A DNA stretch of 37,359 nt from Desulfobacteraceae bacterium. Its GTDB lineage: Bacteria; Desulfobacterota; DSM-4660; Desulfatiglandales; Desulfatiglandaceae. The position numbers and the translations under genes are program-made. The stretch covers positions 1 through 37,359 of the forward strand of contig JAERTK010000106.1 in assembly GCA_016844935.1 (NCBI GenBank). The letters run 5' to 3'. Below, piece after piece: positions 7,992 to 15,495 of this stretch. Positions within the stretch are counted from its first letter, which is position 1. Every line of letters starts with the position of its first letter. Under the pieces are notes generated by a model. It was given only the letters and a program-made list of their open reading frames with translations. It ran no database searches and was not told the DNA's origin.

Positions 7992-8192
7992 ATGAAAAAA
8001 TCACAAGGCAGTCCAAACGGAAATAGCGAGCCGGTTTGCAGCATGTGTGTGAAACCGGACGGAACAAAGCCCATGGTTGCCCATGAGGGCCAGAGTTCGA
8101 AGCCAGAAACTCCCCGCAGGAAGTCCTGGTGGGGGCGCTATGTGGCGCGCTTGAAGAAACACGAAGAAGACATCCGGTCCTGTTGTCATTGA
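7992..8192 (+). CDS. Small Cys-containing protein of unknown function
   Basis: The product has 66 residues. ATG 7992 follows a near-perfect ribosome site (AAGGAGGT at 7979-7986), which supports translation. The sequence is hydrophilic and basic, with no membrane span or signal peptide. It has a CxxC (VCSMC near residues 16-19), a basic segment KSWWGRYVARLKKH, and ends in SCCH. The same C-terminal Cys-Cys motif closes the HMA protein just upstream. I recognise no family. A soluble cytoplasmic metal-binding or partner peptide is possible but not shown. Confidence 0.6.
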   Translation: MKKSQGSPNGNSEPVCSMCVKPDGTKPMVAHEGQSSKPETPRRKSWWGRYVARLKKHEEDIRSCCH

Positions 8193-8226
8193 CAAAAGGA
8201 TCTCGTTAAAAGAGAGGACGAGAAAG

Positions 8227-8418
8227 ATGAAAATCTTAGGTATGATACTGAGCGCATTGGGTTCATTCGGGTTTATTTTTTATGTAATTATATGGTCGAC
8301 CGGGGATAATTATACGAACGTTGGTCCTATTTGGCCGATCTTCTTTTTGGTGGGCATGACTATTATAGGAATTATCGTTATGTCAAGGCCCAGAAAAAAT
8401 CAGATTCCCTTCAACTAG
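8227..8418 (+). CDS. Small two-span membrane protein
   Basis: The 63-residue product is almost entirely hydrophobic. The first span is about residues 3-24 (ILGMILSALGSFGFIFYVII) and the second about 34-52 (IWPIFFLVGMTIIGIIVM), joined by a short polar loop with Asp and Asn, with a basic tail RPRKNQIPFN. AGAGGACGAG lies upstream of the ATG. Unlike its neighbours it has no cysteine. It sits inside the metal cluster with short spacers on both sides, so it may be a small subunit of the same system. The family is not recognised. Confidence 0.6.
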   Translation: MKILGMILSALGSFGFIFYVIIWSTGDNYTNVGPIWPIFFLVGMTIIGIIVMSRPRKNQIPFN

Positions 8419-8448
8419 TTGATCAAATGGGGGAAGGAGGAAAAAAAG

Positions 8449-8592
8449 ATGACAGAGGTCATTGTTGTCGGCATTCTTGTGGGACTCTCACTGGTTTTTT
8501 TGACAAAGAATCTGTACAATAGGCTCAAGGCCGATTCAACCTGTTGTTGCGAAGGGAAGGTATGTCTAAAAAAGAAAAAGACGGATATGTAA
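8449..8592 (+). CDS. FeoB-associated-type Cys-rich mini membrane protein
   Basis: This 47-residue ORF starts at ATG 8449 behind GGAAGGAGG (8431-8440). It has one N-terminal membrane span (about residues 4-18, VIVVGILVGLSLVFL), a short amphipathic stretch NLYNRLKA, then Cys-Cys-Cys-Glu-Gly-Lys-Val-Cys and a lysine-rich tail. This layout, a tiny single-span protein with a Cys-rich tail, matches the 'FeoB-associated Cys-rich membrane protein' group seen next to ferrous iron transporters. Here there is no feoB, so the link is to the DUF2318/HMA cluster. It overlaps the next gene by 31 bases in another frame, which suggests translational coupling. Confidence 0.65.
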   Translation: MTEVIVVGILVGLSLVFLTKNLYNRLKADSTCCCEGKVCLKKKKTDM

Positions 8593-9152
8593 AAAAGGGA
8601 ACCATGATGGTGGTGGTTTTTGTGGCCCTTGCGGTGGGTTTTCTGGGCGGGGTTTTCTACAGTTCCTACCAGTCTGTGCCCGGAAAAAATGCACCACCCA
8701 TGGGGCAGGCTCAAGTTTCAAATGTGCAGGCAGTTGGGATTTCGGAACTGGAGAAAGAAACCAGCCTTCATCCCGACAATGTGGAGGCATGGGTGCAGTT
8801 GGGGAACCTCTATTTTGATGCCGGTCAGGTTGATAAGGCAATTTTGGCCTATACCCGGTCTCTGGCGCTTGTTCCCGACAATCCCAATGTGCTGACGGAC
8901 CTGGGGGTCATGTATCGCCGCAAGGGTCAGCCGTTGGAAGCCATCAAGTCATTCGACAGGGCAATCCAGGCGAACCCCCGCCAGGAAGCGGCCTACTTTA
9001 ACAAAGGGGTGGTGTTTCTCCATGACCTGAACAAGAGGGATGAGGCCATTAAAGCGTGGGAGGAACTGGTCCTGGTGAATCCCGGGGCCAAAGTCCAGAA
9101 CGGAGAACTGGTGATTGACCTCATTGAAAACATCAAGGCCGGGAAGCCCTGA
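8562..9152 (+). CDS. Membrane-anchored TPR protein
   Basis: The 196-residue product starts at ATG 8562, with GAAGGGAAGG directly upstream inside the preceding small gene. A TTG at 8544 would add six residues but has weaker support. A membrane anchor (about residues 14-35, MMVVVFVALAVGFLGGVFYS) is followed by a linker and about three tetratricopeptide repeats between residues 60 and 170, each with the W/L-x-x-L-G-x-x-Y pattern (VQLGNLYFDAGQ, TDLGVMYRRKGQ). TPRs are protein-protein scaffolds, so it probably organises partners of this envelope cluster. The C-terminal TPR of CcmH/CcmI-type proteins is similar in style, but there are no cytochrome c maturation genes here. Confidence 0.85.
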   Translation: MSKKEKDGYVKKGTMMVVVFVALAVGFLGGVFYSSYQSVPGKNAPPMGQAQVSNVQAVGISELEKETSLHPDNVEAWVQLGNLYFDAGQVDKAILAYTRSLALVPDNPNVLTDLGVMYRRKGQPLEAIKSFDRAIQANPRQEAAYFNKGVVFLHDLNKRDEAIKAWEELVLVNPGAKVQNGELVIDLIENIKAGKP

Positions 9153-9177
9153 ACGACCGGCATCAGAGGGGAACAGA

Positions 9178-9903
9178 ATGGACAGGGCAGGCCTTCTCTG
9201 CATTGGACACCGGGGCGCCATGGGGCACGCCCCGGAGAACACCCTTTCGTCCTTCAGAAAAGCCCTCGAACTGGGCGTTCAATGCGTTGAGGGGGATGTT
9301 TATTATGTGGACGGCCGCCTGATGGTAATTCATGACGATCGTTTGGAACGGACAACCAATGGTTCGGGGTATCTTCTGGATCACGATTTTGACACCCTCC
9401 GTTCCCTGAATGCCGGGGAAGGAGAGCGGATCCCAACCCTCCAAGAAGTGTTTGAAACTGTGGATTTGAAAGCCGGGGTGAATATAGAACTGAAGGGGGC
9501 CAATACGGTCCGCCCGGTAGCTGAATTTATCGCCGCCCGACGCGAAAGCGGGTGGCGTGATGATCTGATTCTGGTATCGTCATTTAACCATGGCGAACTT
9601 GAGACCATTCGCGGGATGGATCAGCACGTAAAGCTCGGGCTGCTCATTGCCGGTCCGCCTGCGGATGCTGCCGCCTCAGCGGTTGCCCTCGGGGCCTATT
9701 CCATCCACCTTTCCCTGAAAAACATTGACCGGGAATTTATCGTCCATGCCCATTCCTGCCATCTGAAAGTTTTTGTGTTCACCGTGAATGAACCTGAGGA
9801 TATTCAGAGGGTGGGTGCGCTCGGGGCGGATGGGGTATTTACCAACTACCCGGAAAGGGTTTTGCAGCACCAAAAGGGCCGCGGGTCCATCGGTTGGGTT
9901 TGA
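9178..9903 (+). CDS. Glycerophosphodiester phosphodiesterase (UgpQ/GlpQ family)
   Basis: This cytoplasmic 241-residue TIM-barrel enzyme hydrolyses glycerophosphodiesters from phospholipid turnover to glycerol-3-phosphate and an alcohol. Signatures are GHRGAMGHAPENTLSSF with catalytic His11-Arg12, the metal-binding Glu-Gly-Asp in VEGDVYYVDG, the second His in IHDDRLERTTNG, and the C-terminal VFTVNEPEDIQ and DGVFTNYP. There is no signal peptide, so it resembles UgpQ rather than periplasmic GlpQ. ATG 9178 follows AGGGGAA; an upstream in-frame start at 9115 would overlap the TPR gene. It may be the last gene of the preceding transcript or independent. It ends seven bases before the convergent acyltransferase gene. 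Confidence 0.93.
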   Translation: MDRAGLLCIGHRGAMGHAPENTLSSFRKALELGVQCVEGDVYYVDGRLMVIHDDRLERTTNGSGYLLDHDFDTLRSLNAGEGERIPTLQEVFETVDLKAGVNIELKGANTVRPVAEFIAARRESGWRDDLILVSSFNHGELETIRGMDQHVKLGLLIAGPPADAAASAVALGAYSIHLSLKNIDREFIVHAHSCHLKVFVFTVNEPEDIQRVGALGADGVFTNYPERVLQHQKGRGSIGWV

Positions 9904-9910
9904 CAATCCC

Positions 9911-12070
9911 TTACATGGCGGTTACCCTTTGCACGAAGTCTCCGATGGCCTCATGGACCCTTTCCGCGCCTTCTCCCAGCAGGATACCGTGGCGGTTGAA
10001 GTTAAACAGCAGGTATTCCTTGTCCGTTGCGCCGATGAGTTCAAATACCTCCTTTGATCCCCCGGGGTCTACGATGGGATCACCGTCCGCCTGGATCACA
10101 AGGGCGGGGATGGTTATCCGGGGCAGCTTTTTTTTCACATCCGCCATGAGCAGGCCCAGCTCCCTCACACCGCGTATGGGATTTCGATGGTAGTTGATGT
10201 GGGGGTTTTCGGGGCTGTTTACCATAAACGCCATTTTTGCCCCCTCCACGTTGATGAGATCCATGGACCGGTTCCACAGGCCCAGGGCCGGAAGAAATCG
10301 AACGGAGAAATTCTGAAGTCGAAGGGGCGGGGACACGGCAAAGAGCGCCGAGAGGCCCTTTACCCTTGTCCCCAGCTCCAGTGCCAGACCGGCTCCGGTG
10401 GAAAACCCCCCGACCACCACCTGCCGGCACAGGCTGCTGACAATGGCATAGGCTTCATCCACCGATTCCATCCAGTCTTCACGGGTCCTGGTGGCCAGGT
10501 CGTCGGGGGATGTTCCGTGCCCGCTCACCCGGGGGGCGTACACCAGAAAACCCCTCTTGCTCAAGTACGCCGCCAACTCTTTTACTTCCGGGGGTGCCGC
10601 CATATAACCATGGATCAGGACGATGCCTGTCCGCCTGAACCGATTACCCATGAGGGTGGGCATCCCCACATCTTTATTTTTGGATTCCCCGTCCCTGAAG
10701 AAATCGGCATGCGCTTTCTCAAACCGGTGAACGGCGTTATTCATGAGCCTTTTTGCAATGCGGCGCCTGAGGGGAAAAGATGGGAGCCACGCCACAAATC
10801 GGATTTTTCGCTGAAGCTTTCCAAGAAATTCCACCTCATTTGCCATGACCTGAACCGGATTATCAACGCGAACCCGGTGGAAATCAAAAACATGTTCGAA
10901 TTTTGTGAGATCCTTGATGAGATAGCCCCCCTCCTTTCGGACGACCTTCGTTTCCAGGGCCAGGGACAGAAAGGAACTGTACTTATTAAAACGGTCGTCC
11001 GTAAGGAGAGGGACCTGGTTTTTCTGAAGTTCCTCGTGCAGGTAAACCCCCGTTTTGTTGAGCACCAGGGTGGTAGCCAGAAAGGCCTTTCGTCTGAAAT
11101 CCATCTCCTTGATTTTCCGGTTCGGGATCGCTCGGAGCAAAGAGGCAAACAGGTGGTCGTGATTGAACGTGGTCATCTGGTAGATGGCCGACATATACTG
11201 GAACATGATCTTAAAGGATATTCTTCCCATGGGTCGTCTCGAAGGGATCGGGTCATCGAAATCGATTCGGCGGGTGGACGCAATATCTTTTAAAATAAAC
11301 GGTTTTTGAAGGAATTTTCCGATGTCCATGGGTTTCCCGAACCGGATGTCCACATCAACACCCGACAGCAGCATGGTGCCTTCCGTCATCATCTCCTCCA
11401 TACCCCGTTCGGAAAGGTCGTCGAAGGCTTTTTCAAGGAGAGTGCTGATCATGTTTTCCTGAACCCTCAGGGGATAATAGGTGATGTTGACGGGAACGAG
11501 ATAGGTTTGTTTTTCCGAGACCTGCTCAAGAGTGTCCAGATCAAAAGAGGTCATGAGGCGTTTTGCCTCACGGGGGGCGGTTTTTTTCAAGGCGCTTAAT
11601 CTTTGCCGGTAGAATTCGGTTCTGAGCGCAAGGGTTGCAGCCCCCGTATGGGGTGGGTGTTTCCCCCTTGCATGGGAGATCATGAAACGCCCTTTTTCAA
11701 TGATTTTTTTATTTTTTACCATGCGCCCTTCGGGATAAACCACCCATGCGGCCTCCCCTGTGAGTAGGGTTTTTACCATGAGGCGGTCCCGGTTGGGATC
11801 GCGGGTGGAGATGACGCCCAGCTTGTCAAAAATGGCCGCAAGGGGTCCCTTGAAAAGGTTGTAATCCGCCAGGGACCAGATGGGAATCCCCGTTATCTGG
11901 TGTAGGCGGCGGGGCAGAAACAGGGTTTCAATCCGGGTAAAATGGTTGGCAACGAAAATGATCGATCCATTGGGAATGTTTTCTTCCCAGTGAATGCGGA
12001 TGTTGAGTTTGGACAGCTGAGAGAGTTTTTTGATGGCGAGACTTGTTGTCAGGTAGGCGAATTTGTTCAT
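9911..12070 (-). CDS. Fusion of a PlsC-like acyltransferase and an alpha/beta hydrolase
   Basis: A single 719-residue chain carries two enzymes. Residues about 30-260 are a glycerolipid acyltransferase-like domain with Asn42-His43-x4-Glu48, where the usual motif is NHx4D, and Glu114-Gly-Arg116 in place of EGTR. A middle section of about 200 residues is of unknown fold. Residues about 480-719 are an alpha/beta hydrolase with GHGTSPDD, nucleophile Ser557 in GFSTGAG, an Asp in QADGDPIVD and a His in NRHGILL, like monoacylglycerol lipases and carboxylesterases. I infer acyl transfer or lipid remodelling at the inner membrane. ATG 12070 has GGGGGA upstream; ATG 12097 overlaps the previous stop as ATGA and would add nine residues. 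It is probably co-transcribed with the amidohydrolase gene. Confidence 0.85.
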   Translation of the reverse strand: MNKFAYLTTSLAIKKLSQLSKLNIRIHWEENIPNGSIIFVANHFTRIETLFLPRRLHQITGIPIWSLADYNLFKGPLAAIFDKLGVISTRDPNRDRLMVKTLLTGEAAWVVYPEGRMVKNKKIIEKGRFMISHARGKHPPHTGAATLALRTEFYRQRLSALKKTAPREAKRLMTSFDLDTLEQVSEKQTYLVPVNITYYPLRVQENMISTLLEKAFDDLSERGMEEMMTEGTMLLSGVDVDIRFGKPMDIGKFLQKPFILKDIASTRRIDFDDPIPSRRPMGRISFKIMFQYMSAIYQMTTFNHDHLFASLLRAIPNRKIKEMDFRRKAFLATTLVLNKTGVYLHEELQKNQVPLLTDDRFNKYSSFLSLALETKVVRKEGGYLIKDLTKFEHVFDFHRVRVDNPVQVMANEVEFLGKLQRKIRFVAWLPSFPLRRRIAKRLMNNAVHRFEKAHADFFRDGESKNKDVGMPTLMGNRFRRTGIVLIHGYMAAPPEVKELAAYLSKRGFLVYAPRVSGHGTSPDDLATRTREDWMESVDEAYAIVSSLCRQVVVGGFSTGAGLALELGTRVKGLSALFAVSPPLRLQNFSVRFLPALGLWNRSMDLINVEGAKMAFMVNSPENPHINYHRNPIRGVRELGLLMADVKKKLPRITIPALVIQADGDPIVDPGGSKEVFELIGATDKEYLLFNFNRHGILLGEGAERVHEAIGDFVQRVTAM

Positions 12071-12093
12071 AGAACCGCATCCCCCATGACAGA

Positions 12094-12981
12094 TCATGGT
12101 TCAAGGCCGAAAAAATCCACAGCGTTTTTGTTTAATAGCCGTTCCAGAAAATCCCCGGATAGATGGGCCGCCTTCAATTCCTTAAGCTCTCGATCCCATG
12201 CGTAGGGGATGTTGGGAAAATCGGATCCGTACATGACCCTGTCAGAGCGGTACCGGGCAAGATCGATTTTCTCTTCAATGGGGAGATAATCCGTAATGAC
12301 CATGGTGGTGTCCAGCCAGAGGTTGTCATATTTTTCAATCATTTCTTTGTATGCCCATGTTTCGTCAAATCCCATGTGAGGAACACAGATCTTCAGATCC
12401 GGAAAATCTTTTAGGACACGTTCCAATCTGTCCACGCTGCAAAGTTCATAGGGGTCGCAACGGTAGGCTTCGCTTTTCGGTTCTCTTCCCACATGCATGA
12501 CGACCGGCTTCTGATTTGTCCGGCAACATTCATATAGTCGATTCATGGGGTCGCTGTTCATGTGGAAGCATTGAACGTGGGCGTGGAGCTTGAGACCTTC
12601 AAGCCCCGAATCGAAAGCGTTTTGCAGAATGCTCACGGCATTTTTTTCGCCGGGGAATACGGTGGCCATGCCGGTCACCCGATTCGGATATTGCCTGCAT
12701 TTCTCAGCCATGTACTTGTTCAGTCCATGGGAAATCCCGGGCTTATGTGCATACTGGAGTGCGATGATATGCTTAATGCCGCGTGATAACAGGAAATCAA
12801 ATACGTCGGATGTGGTCAACCGATATCGGATGTGCCAGGCGTTTTCATCAAACCATTGCCGGATCGCGGAGAAAATGTTGCCGGGGAAAACATGTACATG
12901 GGCATCGACAACGGGGGGGAGACCAAAAGGAACTTTCGCGCTTTCCGTATCGTTAATTGCCGGCAGATCCGAATTCAACAT
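12094..12981 (-). CDS. Amidohydrolase-family metal-dependent TIM-barrel hydrolase
   Basis: The 295-residue protein matches the amidohydrolase-2 group. Metal-binding DAHVHVFP lies near the N-terminus, with LKLHAHVQCF mid-chain, MHVG, VPHMGFDE and then YGSDFPNIPY near the C-terminus supplying further His and Asp ligands. Members of this family are decarboxylases or hydrolases of cyclic or aromatic acids, and the substrate here cannot be read. I chose ATG 12981 because the upstream part of the open frame (to 13068) is Trp/Phe-rich and lacks homology features, but no start has a strong ribosome site. The gene overlaps the candidate upstream start of the acyltransferase fusion, so translation may be coupled. 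Confidence 0.8.
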   Translation of the reverse strand: MLNSDLPAINDTESAKVPFGLPPVVDAHVHVFPGNIFSAIRQWFDENAWHIRYRLTTSDVFDFLLSRGIKHIIALQYAHKPGISHGLNKYMAEKCRQYPNRVTGMATVFPGEKNAVSILQNAFDSGLEGLKLHAHVQCFHMNSDPMNRLYECCRTNQKPVVMHVGREPKSEAYRCDPYELCSVDRLERVLKDFPDLKICVPHMGFDETWAYKEMIEKYDNLWLDTTMVITDYLPIEEKIDLARYRSDRVMYGSDFPNIPYAWDRELKELKAAHLSGDFLERLLNKNAVDFFGLEP

Positions 12982-13524
12982 CCTAAACACCCAAAACCAA
13001 ATGAATTCCATTTTCAGAATAACACGTCTTACTCGGATAGTAGCATAATACCATTTAGAAATGGACAATATTCGAGTTCAGGAAGGTAACCCGGGATGAG
13101 AACATAGCCTTCTGATGTCGGGCGCGCGGGGTTGTAGGAAGTGAAACAGTGGCAAAAAAGGGTAAGGTTCTTTCGGAGATTAAAGGGCTATGAACTGCTT
13201 TGGAAGGATATGCGTCACGTGTGCGACGTTGCGTTTGACGCCGTGGAACCCCTTCGCCTGGGGCCCATGGCGCGGGATCTGTGGGAAGGCGATAGAAGAT
13301 AACAAGTCCCTAAATCTCCACCATATACCTCATAATGCCTTTGGAGACCTGCTTCATGTTTGGGGCCCAGGCCCGCTACTACAATAGATGGATCCGGATG
13401 CAAGAGCGATCGCGGGATATTGGGCCTGAAGCCTACCTGGAAGAAACCAAAGATCAGTCGCGTTATCAATAGGCGGAACGTCCCAATCTCTTCCTCTCGT
13501 ATGATTCGGGGTAGTCCCCGTTGA
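12982..13524. other. 543-base spacer with short ORF remnants
   Basis: No complete gene is supported here. Two short plus-strand frames have protein-like composition. One spans 13141-13302 (53 codons, including GYELLWKDMRHVCDVAF) and starts straight after a stop. The other spans 13356-13472 (38 codons, including MFGAQARYYNRWIRMQ). They could be pieces of one decayed gene broken by frameshifts, but I cannot name the family. The stretch may also contain the promoter of the amidohydrolase gene on the minus strand. It lies beside the dehydrogenase gene and may mark an insertion or deletion boundary. Confidence 0.4.
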
Positions 13525-14598
13525 TTATGTTGGTTGTCGCGTTATCGCATCTCTGACCGCTTGGCCGAGTTCGTGCGTTGTCGCCCTCCCGCCCATGTCG
13601 GGCGTCAGGTGCCTGGCGTCACGCAATACTGTTTCAATGGCGTTCATCAAGTCGTTGTACATTCCGGTACGGTTCAAGTGTTGCATCATCATGGCGCCGG
13701 CCCAGATAGCGCCTATGGGGTTGGCGATTTTCCGGCCGGTGATATCCGGGGCGGAACCATGGACCGGTTCGAACATGGATGGGAAGTTCCCATCGGGATT
13801 AATGTTGGCTGATGGGGCGATGCCGATCGTGCCGGTGCAAGCGGGCCCCAAATCGGAGAGAATATCACCGAACAGATTGGATCCCACCACCACATCAAAA
13901 TGCTCGGGCATGCGCACGAAATTGGCGGTCAGGATATCAATGTGGTATTGGTCAACGTCGATTTCCGGATAGGCTTTGGAGATTTCTTTCACCCGGCTGT
14001 CCCAGTAAGGCATTGTGTGGAAAATGCCGTTGGATTTGGTGGCCGAGGTTAGATGCCGGGCCGGCCGGTTTTTGGCCAGTTGGAAGGCATATTCGAGGAT
14101 GCGGTCAACGCCGCGACGGGTGAACATACTTAATTGCGTGACCGTCTCTTGATCCGTCCCCTCATATTGTATACCGCCCATGGATGAGTATTCGCCTTCA
14201 ACATTTTCACGTACCACAAAGAAGTCGATATCACCCGGTTTTTTGCCCGCCAGCGGGCATGGTACGCCCTCGAACAGCCGGACCGGGCGCAGATTGACAT
14301 ATTGGTCAAAAGCTCGCCGGATGGGGAGTAACAGACCCCAGAGCGAGATGTGATCGGGTACGCCGGGAAACCCCACGGCACCCAGATAGACGGCGTCGAA
14401 ATGCCTCAGTTGCTCGATGCCGTTTTCGGGCATCATGCGCCCCGTTTCCTGATAGGTTTCGCAGGACCAGCTAAATTCCGTCCACTCGAAGTTGACGTCA
14501 TGTTCCCCTCCTGCCGCCTCCAATGCACGGATACCTTCGGGAATGACCTCCCTACCGATTCCGTCTCCGGGAATAACTGCAATTTTAAATGATACCAT
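13525..14598 (-). CDS. ttuC: Tartrate/D-malate dehydrogenase (isopropylmalate dehydrogenase family)
   Basis: This cytoplasmic 357-residue NAD-dependent beta-decarboxylating dehydrogenase has IPGDGIGREV at the N-terminus, GAVGFPGVPDHISLWGLLLP, RENVEGEYS, an active-site Lys in TSATKSNGI, and metal-binding Asp residues in VVGSNLFGDILSDLG, ending with EPVHGSAPDI. The HISLWGLLLPIRRAFDQYVN stretch is characteristic of the tartrate dehydrogenase/decarboxylase (TtuC) and D-malate dehydrogenase (DmlA) branch rather than LeuB. Length fits (about 360). No leu genes are adjacent. It is flanked by a spacer with ORF remnants and the transporter operon, so it may be a lone acquired gene. Exact substrate preference (tartrate or D-malate) is not certain. 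Confidence 0.9.
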   Translation of the reverse strand: MVSFKIAVIPGDGIGREVIPEGIRALEAAGGEHDVNFEWTEFSWSCETYQETGRMMPENGIEQLRHFDAVYLGAVGFPGVPDHISLWGLLLPIRRAFDQYVNLRPVRLFEGVPCPLAGKKPGDIDFFVVRENVEGEYSSMGGIQYEGTDQETVTQLSMFTRRGVDRILEYAFQLAKNRPARHLTSATKSNGIFHTMPYWDSRVKEISKAYPEIDVDQYHIDILTANFVRMPEHFDVVVGSNLFGDILSDLGPACTGTIGIAPSANINPDGNFPSMFEPVHGSAPDITGRKIANPIGAIWAGAMMMQHLNRTGMYNDLMNAIETVLRDARHLTPDMGGRATTHELGQAVRDAITRQPT

Positions 14599-14664
14599 AC
14601 GTGATTGCCTTTCGAATTAAGTGAGTTGAATCAGAATAAGAGTATTTTCCTGAATCTCTTTCGC

Positions 14665-15495
14665 TCAGCTCCCGGTTTTTTGCGCCATTATCTGTAATTC
14701 CGAATCGATGAATTTCCTGGGTACCAGCGTTACCCGCTGGAAATTCCCCAGGGGGCTTTCGTCCACCAGGAGGGGACATTCGTAGGCCTTTTCCAGGGTT
14801 TTGAAGGTGAGCACCTCCGAAGGGATGCCCATTTTGATAATACGACCTTTTTTCAGCAGCATGAGGCGGTTTCCGTACATGGCCGCCAGGTTGATGTCGT
14901 GGGATACCATCACAATGGTGAGGCCTTTTTCCATCCTCAGCTTTTCCATCAAGTCCATGATCCGCACCTGATGGGCCAGATCCAGGGCCGCCGTGGGTTC
15001 ATCTAGGAGGATGATCTGCGGTTCCTGGCAGATGGCCCTTGCAATGAATGCCCTTTGGCGCTCCCCGCCGCTCAACTGGTCCATTTTTCGCTCGGCCAGG
15101 GCTTCCACCCCCGTAAAGGCCATGGCCTCTTCAGCCATTTGAATGTCGTTATCATCCTCCAGTCCCAACAGGCCCATATGGGGTGATCGGGCCATGAGCA
15201 CCAGCTCTCTGACGGTAAATGGCAGATCCTCCGGGACGGTTTGAGGGACCAGGGCCATGATCCTTGCCAGGGACTTCCGGGAGTATTTTTCCATCGGGCT
15301 GCCCAGAATTTCAAGGTTTCCGCCCTGAAATGGCCTGATGGCGGCCATGACTTTCAGCAGGGTGGTTTTACCTGAACCATTGGGGCCTATGACAATAAAA
15401 AAATCGCCTTTTGAAACGGAAAAGGAAACATCCCGAATAACCGGCAGGGATCCGTAAGATGCGTTCAAGGCATTGGCAAAAATAGATGGTTTCAT
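14665..15495 (-). CDS. btuD: ABC transporter ATP-binding protein, BtuD/FecE type
   Basis: The 276-residue ATPase has Walker A GPNGSGKTT, Q-loop in LVPQTV, signature LSGGERQRAFIARA, Walker B IILLDEPTAALD and switch His in SHDINLA. SHDINLAAMYGNRLMLLKKG is typical of the FecE/BtuD/HmuV family of vitamin B12, siderophore and heme importers. It is the last of three overlapping genes: its ATG overlaps the permease stop as ATGA (15492-15495). The C-terminus extends about 20 residues beyond the usual domain. Substrate is inferred from the binding protein, which looks most like BtuF. The spacer to the next minus-strand gene is short and shows no clear terminator. Confidence 0.92.
   Translation of the reverse strand: MKPSIFANALNASYGSLPVIRDVSFSVSKGDFFIVIGPNGSGKTTLLKVMAAIRPFQGGNLEILGSPMEKYSRKSLARIMALVPQTVPEDLPFTVRELVLMARSPHMGLLGLEDDNDIQMAEEAMAFTGVEALAERKMDQLSGGERQRAFIARAICQEPQIILLDEPTAALDLAHQVRIMDLMEKLRMEKGLTIVMVSHDINLAAMYGNRLMLLKKGRIIKMGIPSEVLTFKTLEKAYECPLLVDESPLGNFQRVTLVPRKFIDSELQIMAQKTGS

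Noticed and set aside
10187..11293. Long plus-strand ORF opposite the acyltransferase fusion
   Set aside because: It is antisense to a gene with clear enzyme motifs, and has no recognisable domain.
13190..13387. 65-residue plus-strand ORF in the spacer before the dehydrogenase
   Set aside because: It has no ribosome site and conflicts with the two other frames that look more protein-like, themselves only remnants.
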